A DNA stretch of 64,000 bases from Roseomonas sp. AR75 (GTDB lineage Bacteria > Pseudomonadota > Alphaproteobacteria > Acetobacterales > Acetobacteraceae), in NCBI RefSeq assembly GCF_005222815.1, contig NZ_STGB01000006.1:988075-1052074 (forward strand). The letters run 5' to 3'. The notes under the pieces are model-generated. The model did not search any database and was not told the origin of the DNA. It was given only the letters and a program-made list of their open reading frames with translations. This document shows, piece by piece, positions 1-7,627 of this stretch. Positions within the stretch are counted from its first letter, which is position 1. Every line of letters begins with the position of its first letter. Position numbers and translations under genes: made by a program.

Positions 1-551
1 CGGAGTTCCTGGCCGGCCGTGATCGCGCCACAGATCCGCTGTGGCCGCGATCGGGCGCGGCGGACGCGGCGGAATACGCGCTCTGGGCCGATCACCTCTG
101 TGGCTGCGCCTGCCTGCAGATGGTGCTCGGCGCCCGAGGCAGGGCGATGCCGCCGATCCATGAGGTCCGCCGTGCCGCGCAGGAATCGGGCGGCTATGTC
201 GTGGGGCCGGATGGCGCCATCCGCGGCCTGATCTATGCCGGCGCCGTCGCCTGGCTGCAGGCGCAGGGCATCGCGGCGCGCGTCGTTCTGGACCTGCCCG
301 AGAACGGGATCGCGCCGTTGCTGTCGGCGGGCGGCCTGTTCATCGCCTCGGTGCATGGCGCGATCCGCTGGCCGGAGCGCGAGCCGCCGCGGCGCGGAGG
401 CCACCTCGTCCTGGTCTTCGGCGTCGACACGGCCGGGCGGCTACGCTTCCACAACCCCTCCGGCGACACAGCGGAAACGCGCGCGGATGCGCGGCTGCTG
501 CCTGAACGATTCGGCCGATTCTTCGCGGGGCGCGGCATCCACATCGCCTGA
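1..551 (+). CDS. C39-like cysteine peptidase family protein, 5' end outside window
   Basis: The frame is already open at base 3 and runs to TGA at 549-551, so the gene starts before the window. The ATG at 120 is internal: the residues before it (ADHLCGCACLQM) fit the active-site region of C39-like peptidases, where the Cys is the nucleophile. Further on there is SVHGAIRW, then GGHLVLVFGVD, then FHNPSG, which match the His and Asn/Asp region of the papain-like fold. These proteins cleave peptides or act as bacteriocin-type leader peptidases, but stand-alone C39-like proteins are mostly uncharacterised. No transporter domain is visible in the part seen. The family call is fairly firm; a substrate cannot be given. 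Confidence 0.7.
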   Translation, partial: EFLAGRDRATDPLWPRSGAADAAEYALWADHLCGCACLQMVLGARGRAMPPIHEVRRAAQESGGYVVGPDGAIRGLIYAGAVAWLQAQGIAARVVLDLPENGIAPLLSAGGLFIASVHGAIRWPEREPPRRGGHLVLVFGVDTAGRLRFHNPSGDTAETRADARLLPERFGRFFAGRGIHIA

Positions 552-572
552 CCGGGCAGGCGGGCCCGGCCG

Positions 573-995
573 TCAGGTGGATTTCGTTTCCGGTCCGCGC
601 CCACGGCCGCGGCCGGGCGGATCGGTGGGATCGTTGTCGCTCGGTCCGGCCGGTGCGCGATTCCCGCCGCGGCCACGGCCGGGCGGATCGGTGGGGTCAT
701 TGTCGCTGGTGCCGCCTTGCTGCGGCGCGCGGTTCCCGCCACGGCCCTGCCCAGGCGGATCGGTGGGATCGTTGTCGCTGGCGCCGCCCTGCTGCGGTGC
801 GCGGTTGCCACCGCGGCCCTGGCCGGGGGGATCGGATGGATCGTTGTCGCTGACGCCGCCCCGCTGCGGCGCGCGGTTGCCACCGCGGCCCTGTCCCGGA
901 GGATCGGAGGGATCGTTATCGCTGACGCCGCCCTGCTGTGGCCCGCGATTGCCGCCTCGGCCGTTGCCGGGCTCGTCGCTCGGGTCGTTGTCGGT
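573..995 (-). repeat. Six tandem 66-72-bp coding repeats
   Basis: Direct tandem repeats inside the secreted low-complexity protein encode units of 24, 24, 24, 24, 22 and 22 residues. The DNA copies are highly similar: the segment for GGATCGTTGTCGCT (plus strand) recurs in nearly every unit. That points to recent expansion or ongoing homogenisation. Length change between strains is expected. Confidence 0.85.
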
Positions 996-1256
996 CAGCC
1001 CCGTGCGCGCGCGGGGCTGCTGCGGCCGTTGCTGCGGCTGCGGCTGTTGCGGCTGTTGCGGCTGGGGGGTGCCGGTCTTTGCCTTGCGTGGCGGGGATGG
1101 AGCAGGGGCCGGCCCTTGCGTCGGCGCTCCGCCGCCGCCGGATTTCTGCCCCTGCGCCTGCGCGGCGCCGGGAAGTGCCGCGGCACCGCCGAGCGCCGCA
1201 AGGCGCAGGACAAGGAGGCGGCGCCGAAGCGGCGATCGGATCGGGTCGTCGGCCAT
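573..1256 (-). CDS. Secreted low-complexity protein with six DNDP-type repeats
   Basis: The 227-residue product begins with an Arg-rich n-region and a hydrophobic stretch ending AAQAQG, a likely Sec signal peptide cleaved near residue 35. A Gly/Pro/Gln-rich linker follows (residues 36-87, with PQQPQQ runs). Then come six tandem repeats: four of 24 residues and two of 22, covering 88-227. The unit core is SDNDPTDPPGQGRGGN. The DNDPxD motif is acidic and recalls calcium-binding loops, while the Gly/Arg/Asn part is basic and flexible. GGAGGAG sits just upstream of the ATG. I recognise no named family. It could be a cell-surface or extracellular matrix protein; any metal binding is inference. Confidence 0.65.
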   Translation of the reverse strand: MADDPIRSPLRRRLLVLRLAALGGAAALPGAAQAQGQKSGGGGAPTQGPAPAPSPPRKAKTGTPQPQQPQQPQPQQRPQQPRARTGLTDNDPSDEPGNGRGGNRGPQQGGVSDNDPSDPPGQGRGGNRAPQRGGVSDNDPSDPPGQGRGGNRAPQQGGASDNDPTDPPGQGRGGNRAPQQGGTSDNDPTDPPGRGRGGNRAPAGPSDNDPTDPPGRGRGRGPETKST

Positions 1257-1386
1257 GCGTGTCTCCTCCGGCCGCCATGTTCTTGCGTGCGGGGCCGGCC
1301 GTCCAGAGTGAAAGCCTCGGTGGGCGGAAAGCGCACCGTCGCAGAAGCCTCTTGCATCAATGTTCGCTTTTTGTTCTTATCCTCGC

Positions 1387-1590
1387 ATGAGACAGCCCCT
1401 GACCGCCGGCGGCCCGTCCGAGGCCGCGGAGATCCCCCTGGACCTGCGCATTCCCGCGCCGCCGAACTTCCGCTGGATCCCGGCGCGATCCGCCGCGCCC
1501 TGGTGGCGCGATGCGATGCGCTGGTCGCTGATCGGCCTTACCGCAAGCTGGGCCGCCGGCGAGGTCACGCTGCGCCTCGTCCTGCCTTGA
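1387..1590 (+). CDS. Small hypothetical protein with C-terminal hydrophobic segment
   Basis: A 67-residue frame starting MRQPLTAGG and ending RLVLP. The N-terminal half is Pro-rich. The last 25 residues (SLIGLTASWAAGEVTLRLV) are mostly hydrophobic and could be a weak membrane segment. It lies alone in the gap between the repeat protein and the VOC gene. There is no clear Shine-Dalgarno sequence before the ATG. I do not recognise it; it may be a genuine lineage-specific small gene or chance coding in GC-rich DNA. Confidence 0.35.
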   Translation: MRQPLTAGGPSEAAEIPLDLRIPAPPNFRWIPARSAAPWWRDAMRWSLIGLTASWAAGEVTLRLVLP

Positions 1591-1660
1591 AACGCGGCGC
1601 CAGGTTGCGCAACCGCGATCAAGCATGGCCGGGGCAGAAGAACGCAGGAGGAGCATCCGC

Positions 1661-2065
1661 ATGACCGACCTGCCATCCGCGCTGAGCCATGTCTCGCTCG
1701 GCACCAATGATTTCGACCGCGCCGTGGCCTTCTACGACCGCGTCCTCGCCCCGCTCGGCATCCGGCGGCTGGAGGGGTTCCCGGGCGGTGCCGGCTGGGG
1801 CCGCCGCTGGCCCGAATTCTGGATCCAGCTGCCGATCGACGGGCAGCCGGCCACGCTCGGCAACGGCACGCATGTCGCCTTCTTCGCCGCGGATCGCGCG
1901 GAGGTCGCCGCCTTCCACCAGGCTGCTCTGCAAGCCGGCGGACGCTGCGAAGGCCCACCCGGCCCGCGGCCGCAGTATGGCGAGCCCTACTACGCTGCCT
2001 TCGTCCGCGATCCCGATGGCCACAAGATCGAGGCGATGGCCTGGGAGGCGCCGCTGCCGGAGTGA
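1661..2065 (+). CDS. VOC family (glyoxalase/dioxygenase-fold) protein
   Basis: 134 residues. The start MTDLPSALSHVSLG is chosen because CAGGAGGA lies 9-16 bases upstream; the longer frame to an ATG at 1625 adds non-conserved residues. The opening HVSLGTNDFDRAVAFYDRVLAPLG and the closing YYAAFVRDPDGHKIEAM are typical of the vicinal oxygen chelate fold. These give the metal-site His (SHVSLG) and the C-terminal Glu (KIEA). Members include glyoxalase I, fosfomycin-resistance proteins and extradiol dioxygenases; nothing here separates them. It is a single gene, convergent with the downstream histidine kinase. Confidence 0.85.
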   Translation: MTDLPSALSHVSLGTNDFDRAVAFYDRVLAPLGIRRLEGFPGGAGWGRRWPEFWIQLPIDGQPATLGNGTHVAFFAADRAEVAAFHQAALQAGGRCEGPPGPRPQYGEPYYAAFVRDPDGHKIEAMAWEAPLPE

Positions 2066-2078
2066 CGCAATCGGCGGT

Positions 2079-3416
2079 TCACGCCGGCATCGTCGCCACC
2101 GCCACCAGCCCGCCCTCCGGCCGGTTGCGCAGCACCACGTCGCCGCCATGCGCGCGCAGGATGTTGCGCGCGATCGGCAGGCCGAGACCGGTGCCGCCGG
2201 TCTCCCGGTTGCGGCTGGTCTCCAGCCGGCGGAACGGCTGGAACACGCCTTCCAGCTCGTCTTCCGGCACGCCGGGCCCGTCATCGGCGATGGCGATGCG
2301 CAGTTGGCCGGGCGGTGCCGGCTCCAGCGCAAGCCGCGCCGCGCCGCCATAGGCGATCGCATTCCCCACGAGGTTGGCCAGGGCCCGCTTGAGCGCCACC
2401 GGCCGCGCCCGCACGGTCAGGTGTTCCGGCCCGGCATAGGCCACGTTGTCGGCGAGGTCCGGATTCGCATCCGCCGCCTCGTCCAGCACCGTCCGGCACA
2501 GCGCGGCGAGATCCACCGCGACCGAAGGCTCCGCTGCCGCATCGTCGCGGGCGAAGGCCAGCGTCGCCGCGATCATCCCCTCCATCTCCTCGAGGTCGGC
2601 AATGATCTTGCGGCGCTGCTCGTCGTCGTCGAGGAGTTCCGCGCGCAGCTTCAGCCGGGTGATCGGCGTCTTCAGGTCGTGGCCGATCGCCGCCACCATC
2701 TGCGTGCGGTCGCTGACGAAGCGGCGGATGCGCTGCGCCATGGTGTTGAAGGCATGCGCCGCGGTGGCGACCTCGGCCGGTCCGTTCTCCGGCAGCGGCG
2801 CGGCATTCACGTCCCGGCCGAGCCGGTCCGCCGCCGCCGCGAGGTCGCGCACCGGCTGGGTCAGCCGCCGCACCGCCCAGAGCGTCAGCGCCGCGGCGGC
2901 GAGCGTCATCACCACGAAGGCGGCCAGGAAGGTCTCGGAATGCCAGGGTCGCGGCGGCGGCATCTCGATGCGCAGGTTGAGCCAGCCATAGTCGGGGAAG
3001 CGCAGGCTTGCCAGCATGACGCCCGGCCGGCGCGCACCGGAGACGATCACCTCCCGCGGGCGCAGGCGAGGCGGCGCCGACATGACCGCGTCCACCCGCA
3101 GCAGCCGCACGATCGGCGGCGGCGGCGGCGGGTTGTCGAGCCGCGCAGCCGGCTCGTTGTCATAGGACGCGCGCAGGCCGGCGGGCAGGTCGAGGTCGCC
3201 CAGCACGGCGGAGCGCCGATCGGGCGGCGTCGCCAGCAGGGAGCGCCAGGCGGCGTAGCTGCGCTGGGTGACCTCCCGCGCCTGCTGGTAGCGCTGCAGG
3301 TCCACGCGATCCAGCGCGTGGATGGTCAGCCCCGCCGCCTGCACGAACACCAGGCCGAGCAGCAGGATGAAGGCGGTGCGCCCGGCGAGCGAACGCGGCA
3401 GCAGGCGCCGCACCAC
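2079..3416 (-). CDS. Sensor histidine kinase, EnvZ-type
   Basis: 445 residues. There is one membrane segment near residues 13-34 and a second near 162-182, enclosing a periplasmic domain that contains a run of six prolines. A HAMP-like linker follows, starting RRLTQPVRDLAAAADRL. The dimerisation/phosphoacceptor box has His246 in AAIGHDLKTPITRLK. The ATPase domain shows LVGNAIAYG (N box), IADDGPGVP (G1) and GGTGLGLPIA (G2). It phosphorylates the adjacent response regulator, whose stop lies 3 bp upstream of this ATG, so the two are co-transcribed with the regulator first. The signal cannot be told; OmpR/EnvZ-like pairs often sense osmotic or envelope conditions. Confidence 0.95.
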   Translation of the reverse strand: MVRRLLPRSLAGRTAFILLLGLVFVQAAGLTIHALDRVDLQRYQQAREVTQRSYAAWRSLLATPPDRRSAVLGDLDLPAGLRASYDNEPAARLDNPPPPPPIVRLLRVDAVMSAPPRLRPREVIVSGARRPGVMLASLRFPDYGWLNLRIEMPPPRPWHSETFLAAFVVMTLAAAALTLWAVRRLTQPVRDLAAAADRLGRDVNAAPLPENGPAEVATAAHAFNTMAQRIRRFVSDRTQMVAAIGHDLKTPITRLKLRAELLDDDEQRRKIIADLEEMEGMIAATLAFARDDAAAEPSVAVDLAALCRTVLDEAADANPDLADNVAYAGPEHLTVRARPVALKRALANLVGNAIAYGGAARLALEPAPPGQLRIAIADDGPGVPEDELEGVFQPFRRLETSRNRETGGTGLGLPIARNILRAHGGDVVLRNRPEGGLVAVATMPA

Positions 3417-3419
3417 CCG

Positions 3420-4151
3420 TCAGCCCCGCTCGACCGAGGTGGCCAGCACATAGCCGCCGCCGCGCACCGTCTTGATGAGCTGCGGGTTGCGGCCATCATC
3501 CTCCAGCTTGCGCCGCAGCCGGCTGACAGCGACGTCGATGGCGCGGTCGAAGGGGCCGGCCTGGCGGCCGCGCAGCAGGTCCATCAGCATGTCGCGCGTC
3601 AGTACCCGGTTGGGGCGTTCCACCAGCGCGATCAGCAATTCGTATTCGCCGCCGGTCAGCGGCACCTCGACCCCCTGCGGGTTCACCAGGCGGCGGCGCG
3701 CCGGCTCCAGGATCCAGCCCGAGAAATGGATCTGCTTGGCCGGCGGCTCGCCGGTGGCGTTGCCGGTGGAGCTGTCGGAGGTGGCGCGCCTGAGCACCGC
3801 GCGGATCCGCGCCAGCAATTCGCGCGGATTGAAGGGCTTGGCGACGTAGTCGTCAGCGCCGAGTTCCAGTCCCACGATGCGGTCGGTCTCCTCGCCCATC
3901 GCCGTCAGCATCACCATCGGCACGTCGGACTGGCCGCGCAGCCAGCGCGCGAAGTCCAGGCCCGATTCGCCCGGCATCATCAGGTCCAGCACGACCAGGT
4001 GATAGCGGCCCAGCGGCCAGAGCTTCCGCGCCTCCCGCGCGTCGCGCGCGGCTGTGACGCGGAAGGACTGCTTTTCCAGGAACTTCGCCAGGAGATCCCG
4101 GATCTCGCGGTCGTCGTCCACGATCAGGATGTGCGGGTGGGTCGCTTCCAT
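3420..4151 (-). CDS. OmpR-family response regulator
   Basis: 243 residues from MEATHPHILIVDDD; a longer in-frame extension to 4262 is Cys/Arg-rich and not family-like. The receiver domain has the acidic pocket VDDD, phospho-acceptor Asp56 in VVLDLMMPGESG, and the conserved Lys in DDYVAKPF. The C-terminal winged helix is OmpR-type (LTGGEYELLIALVERPNRVLTR then AIDVAVSRLRRKLEDD). It is first in a two-gene operon with the kinase. Targets are not evident; the 244-bp gap shared with the divergent alkA may hold its own promoter. Confidence 0.95.
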   Translation of the reverse strand: MEATHPHILIVDDDREIRDLLAKFLEKQSFRVTAARDAREARKLWPLGRYHLVVLDLMMPGESGLDFARWLRGQSDVPMVMLTAMGEETDRIVGLELGADDYVAKPFNPRELLARIRAVLRRATSDSSTGNATGEPPAKQIHFSGWILEPARRRLVNPQGVEVPLTGGEYELLIALVERPNRVLTRDMLMDLLRGRQAGPFDRAIDVAVSRLRRKLEDDGRNPQLIKTVRGGGYVLATSVERG

Positions 4152-4395
4152 GCCTGTAACATAGCGCGGCGCAGGCCGTGCCGAAGGGCATTCCTGCGCG
4201 GCTTTGTTGCGATGGGTCACGCAGGGCCATCGCGCAACACGCTGTTGCACTTGCTCACCCATCCGCCCCTGTGGACGTTACGTTGGAACCCCATCCTATC
4301 CCCACGCGAGCCGACCCGGGCCGCGGCAGCCTGCAAAACGCCGCGGAACTACCCCCCTCCTGCCCCCGGGCGGCATCGTGATACTGGCGGCGGGG

Positions 4396-5067
4396 ATGTA
4401 CTCCCACCTGTCCCCGCCGCCCCCTTTCCCCCATCCCCCGGACTGGGCACGCGGCGCCGTCGCGGAGCTCGCGGCGCGGGACGTCATCTTCGCCGGCATC
4501 GAGGACCGGGCCGGGCCGCTGCCCTGGACGCTGCGCGAGCCCGGCTTCCCCGGCCTGCTGCGGGCGATCTGCGCCCAGCTTGTCTCGAACGAGGCCGCCT
4601 TGGCCATCTGGCGCCGGGTTTCCGCCCTGCCGGGCGCCACCACGCCGGCGGGGTTCCTGGCGCTGGCGCCCGAGCGCGTGGGCATCGAGGGCGGGCTGAC
4701 GCGGCAGAAGGTGCGGCATGCGCGGGCGCTGGCGGAGGCGATCCTGGACGGCTCCCTGCCGCTGGAGCGGCTTCCGGCCATGACGGATGCCGAGGCGGTG
4801 GCGGCGCTCTGCCGCATCAAGGGCATCGGCCGCTGGACGGCGGAGGTGCATCTGCTGTTCTCGCACCAGCGGCCGGACGTGTTTCCGGTCGGCGACCTCG
4901 CCTTGCAGGCGGCGGCCGCGCATCTGCGCGGCCTGCCGGCCCGGCCCGATGCCCGGGCCATGGAAGCGATGGCGGCGGCCTGGGCGCCCTGGCGCTCGAT
5001 CGCGGCCCGATTGCTCTGGCACCACTGGCTGCATCACACGAAACGCGCGACGCTGGATCCCGCATGA
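4396..5067 (+). CDS. alkA: DNA-3-methyladenine glycosylase II (HhH-GPD), AlkA-type
   Basis: 223 residues starting MYSHLSPPPPFPHPP; GGCGGGG precedes the ATG. The helix-hairpin-helix is LCRIKGIGRWTAEVHLL (about residues 139-154), and the catalytic Asp is Asp167 in FPVGDLAL. That order and spacing define the HhH-GPD superfamily. It is short compared with E. coli AlkA because the N-terminal beta domain is missing, as in many bacterial AlkA-like enzymes. It removes alkylated purines in base excision repair. The stop overlaps the next gene by ATGA, so the two are translationally coupled. Confidence 0.9.
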   Translation: MYSHLSPPPPFPHPPDWARGAVAELAARDVIFAGIEDRAGPLPWTLREPGFPGLLRAICAQLVSNEAALAIWRRVSALPGATTPAGFLALAPERVGIEGGLTRQKVRHARALAEAILDGSLPLERLPAMTDAEAVAALCRIKGIGRWTAEVHLLFSHQRPDVFPVGDLALQAAAAHLRGLPARPDARAMEAMAAAWAPWRSIAARLLWHHWLHHTKRATLDPA

Positions 5068-6230
5068 TCCTGTCGCGCCGCATCCGGGCCACCGACGCCC
5101 CTCCCATTCCCGCAGCCCGCGCCTGGGCCGCGCGCTACGACGGCCGCGCCGGCCCGGCGTTGGATCTGACCCAGGCCGTCCCGGGCTACCCGCCGCCGCC
5201 GGCGCTGCTGGCGAAGCTGGCTGAAGCGGCGGGAAGCGCCGCCTCGGCCGGCTACGGCCCGATCGCCGGCGATGCGGCGTTGCGGGAGGCGCTGGCCGCG
5301 GATGCCTCGGCCTTCTACCGCGCCGCGATCCCGGCCTCCGCCGTCGCGATCACCGCCGGCTGCAACCTCGCCTTCGCCATGGCGATGCAGGTGCTGGCGG
5401 CGGAGGGCGAGGCGGTGCTGGTGCCGACGCCGTGGTATTTCAACCACCACATGGCGCTGACCATGCAGGGCGTGCGCACCATCCCCGTGCCGACGCGGCC
5501 CGAGGACGGCTTCGTGCCCGATCCCGCGCGCATCGCCGCGCTGCTTGCAGAGCACAAGCCGCGTGCGGTGGTGCTGGTGACGCCGAACAACCCCACCGGC
5601 GCGATCTACCCGGAAGCGGTGATCGAGCAGGTCGCGGCCGCGTGCCGGACGCACGGCGCCCTGCTGGTGCTGGACGAGACCTACCGCGACTTCCTGCCGG
5701 AAGACCGGATCCCGCCGCATCGGCTGTTCATGGACGCTGACTGGGGCGAGGGGCTGCTGCACCTCTATTCCTTCTCGAAGGCCTATTGCGTGCCCGGCCA
5801 CCGCGTCGGCGCCGTGATTGCCGGGCCGGCGGTGATGACCGAACTGGAGAAGGCCTTCGACACTTTCCAGATCTGCCCCCCACGCCCGCCCCAGGCGGCG
5901 CTGGCCTGGGCGATCCCGACGCTGGCGGAATGGCGCGACGGCAACCGCGCGCTGATGGCCGCCCGCGCGGCCTTCTTCCGCCAGGCCGTGTCGCAGCTTC
6001 CGGGCTGGCGGCTCGATGCCATCGGCACCTATTTCGCCTTCCTCCGCCTGCCCGAATCCGCGCCCGACGCCATGCGCGCGGCCGAGATCCTGGCGGCGGA
6101 GCAGGGGCTGATGACGCTGCCCGGCCCTTTCTTCGGGCCCGGCCAGGATCGCCATCTGCGGCTGGCCTTCGCCAATGCCGAGGAGCCCGTGCTGGCGCAG
6201 GTGCCGGCGCGGCTTGGCGCCTTCACCTGA
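5064..6230 (+). CDS. Class I/II PLP-dependent aminotransferase
   Basis: 388 residues. It starts inside the ATGA overlap with alkA. The fold-type I features are TPNNPTGA (residues 173-180), LDETYRDF with the pyridine-N-binding Asp, and the Schiff-base Lys239 in YSFSKAYCVPGHRVG. The C-terminal LRLAFAN supplies the substrate-carboxylate Arg. The substrate cannot be read from sequence; the family includes aspartate, aromatic and other L-amino-acid aminotransferases. Coupling to alkA and then frnE suggests one transcript but no shared pathway. Confidence 0.9.
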   Translation: MILSRRIRATDAPPIPAARAWAARYDGRAGPALDLTQAVPGYPPPPALLAKLAEAAGSAASAGYGPIAGDAALREALAADASAFYRAAIPASAVAITAGCNLAFAMAMQVLAAEGEAVLVPTPWYFNHHMALTMQGVRTIPVPTRPEDGFVPDPARIAALLAEHKPRAVVLVTPNNPTGAIYPEAVIEQVAAACRTHGALLVLDETYRDFLPEDRIPPHRLFMDADWGEGLLHLYSFSKAYCVPGHRVGAVIAGPAVMTELEKAFDTFQICPPRPPQAALAWAIPTLAEWRDGNRALMAARAAFFRQAVSQLPGWRLDAIGTYFAFLRLPESAPDAMRAAEILAAEQGLMTLPGPFFGPGQDRHLRLAFANAEEPVLAQVPARLGAFT

Positions 6231-6234
6231 GGAG

Positions 6235-6897
6235 ATGACCATCGTGCGAACAATCGACGTGATCTCCGACGCGATCTGCCCCTGGTGCTGGATCGGCAAG
6301 GCGCATCTGGACGCCGCCCTGGCAGAACTGGCGCGCGACGGGCTGGAGTTCCGCATCCGCTGGAAGCCCTTCCAGCTCAACCCCGACATGCCCGAGGAGG
6401 GCGTGGAGCGCGCCACCTATCGCGCGCAGAAATTCGGCTCGGTGGAACGCGGTGCGGAACTGGATGCGCAGGTCGCCGAGGCCGGGCGCGCCGCGGGCGT
6501 CGATTTCCGCCACGACCTGATGCTGCGCACGCCGAACACCATCGCCGCGCATCGCGTGATCCGCGCGGCGGAGCAGGCGGGCGTGCAGGACGCCCTCGTG
6601 GATGCGCTGTTCCGCGCCTATTTCCACGAAGGCCGCGACATCGGCGACGCCGCGGTGCTCGATGCGGTCGCGGCGAAGGCCGGCCTGCCGGGCATGGCCG
6701 CGATGCTGGCCGGCGACGCGCATCGCGACGCCGTGCTGGCCGAGGACATGGCCGCGCGCCGTGGCGGCATCAGCGGCGTGCCGAGCTTCCTGATGGACCG
6801 CCACCTGCTGTTCAGCGGCGCGATGCCCGGGCCGCGCATGGCGGAGGCGTTCCGCCGCGCGGATGCGATCCTTTCGGAGCGCGAGAAGGCGGCGTGA
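6235..6897 (+). CDS. DsbA-family oxidoreductase, FrnE-like
   Basis: 220 residues, four bases after the aminotransferase stop; TGAGGAG is the ribosome-binding site. The start MTIVRTIDVISDAICPWC places a CPWC redox motif at Cys15-Cys18, and the cis-Pro loop is GGISGVPSFLMD. This matches the FrnE/2-hydroxychromene-isomerase branch of DsbA-like thioredoxin folds, which are cytoplasmic; no signal peptide is seen. Members act as thiol oxidoreductases or polyketide-modifying proteins. The exact substrate is unknown. Confidence 0.88.
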   Translation: MTIVRTIDVISDAICPWCWIGKAHLDAALAELARDGLEFRIRWKPFQLNPDMPEEGVERATYRAQKFGSVERGAELDAQVAEAGRAAGVDFRHDLMLRTPNTIAAHRVIRAAEQAGVQDALVDALFRAYFHEGRDIGDAAVLDAVAAKAGLPGMAAMLAGDAHRDAVLAEDMAARRGGISGVPSFLMDRHLLFSGAMPGPRMAEAFRRADAILSEREKAA

Positions 6898-6911
6898 TGA
6901 AGGTCGGTCGC

Positions 6912-7005
6912 GCCCCCACCCCGACCCTCCCCCGCACTGCGGGGGAGGGAGGACCGGCGACCCTGCTCCCTCCCCTGCGCAGCGGGGGAGGGTCGGGGTG
7001 GGGGC
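6912..7005. repeat. Palindromic element with perfect 24-bp inverted arms
   Basis: Arms at 6912-6935 and 6982-7005 are perfect reverse complements (left arm begins GCCCCCACCCCGACCCTCCC). Two smaller hairpins are nested inside, CTCCCCCGCACTGCGGGGGAG and CTCCCCTGCGCAGCGGGGGAG. It fills the gap between frnE and lemA. It resembles the dispersed CCCTCCCC/GGGGAGGG palindromes common in alphaproteobacterial genomes. It may terminate or attenuate frnE transcription, but no T-tract follows. Confidence 0.8.
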
Positions 7006-7065
7006 ACGACCGTCCGTGCAGCAAACGGACCTGACGCACACCAACCGAAGGGGGGACCGACAAGC

Positions 7066-7623
7066 ATGGAATGGGTGATTCTCGGACTGATCGTCCTGCT
7101 GCTGCTGTGGCTGGTCATGGTCTACAACCGCCTCGTCAGCCTGCGGCAGACCGTCGGCCAGTCCTGGGCCGATATCGAGGTGCAGCTCAAGCAGCGCCAC
7201 GACCTGATCCCCAACCTGGTCGAGACGGTGAAGGGCTATGCCGCGCATGAGCGCGGCACGCTGGATGCGGTGATCCAGGCGCGCAACAGCGCTGTCAACG
7301 CGCACGGGCCGGAGGCCGCCGCCGCCGCGGAAGGCCAGCTCTCCGGCGCGCTGTCGCGCTTGTTCGCGCTCTCGGAAGCCTATCCCGACCTCAAGGCCAA
7401 CCAGAATTTCCTCTCGCTGCAGGGCGAGCTGTCGACGCTGGAGACGAAGATCGCGGCGGCGCGGCGCTTCTTCAACAACGCGGTCGCGGAGTTCAACGCG
7501 GCGATCCAGTCCATCCCCGCCGTGTTCTTCGCCGGCAGCCTGGGCTTCACGCCGCGCGGCTTCTTCGAGCTGGACGCCAACGAACGGGCCGCGGTGCAGA
7601 CCGCGCCGAGCGTGAAGTTCTGA
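7066..7623 (+). CDS. lemA: LemA family protein
   Basis: 185 residues. An N-terminal membrane anchor (residues 3-20, VILGLIVLLLLWLVMVY) is followed by the LemA signature NRLVSLRQTVGQSWADIEVQLKQRHDLIPNLV. A long helical body follows, with FLSLQGELSTLETKI and RRFFNNAVAEFNAAI. The helix bundle faces the periplasm or outside. The function of LemA proteins is not settled. The M48 protease gene begins 5 bp downstream, a pairing seen in many bacteria, which suggests a joint role in envelope quality control. Confidence 0.95.
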   Translation: MEWVILGLIVLLLLWLVMVYNRLVSLRQTVGQSWADIEVQLKQRHDLIPNLVETVKGYAAHERGTLDAVIQARNSAVNAHGPEAAAAAEGQLSGALSRLFALSEAYPDLKANQNFLSLQGELSTLETKIAAARRFFNNAVAEFNAAIQSIPAVFFAGSLGFTPRGFFELDANERAAVQTAPSVKF

Positions 7624-7627
7624 CGCC

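Noticed and set aside
573..995. Tandem repeats as a CRISPR array
   Set aside because: The repeats adjoin without unique spacers and code for a regular peptide unit in one frame.
1689..6230. A 1,513-codon open frame on the plus strand
   Set aside because: Only the last 388 codons (5,064-6,230) are protein-like. The rest is the antisense of the kinase and regulator genes, Arg/His-rich and kept open by high GC.
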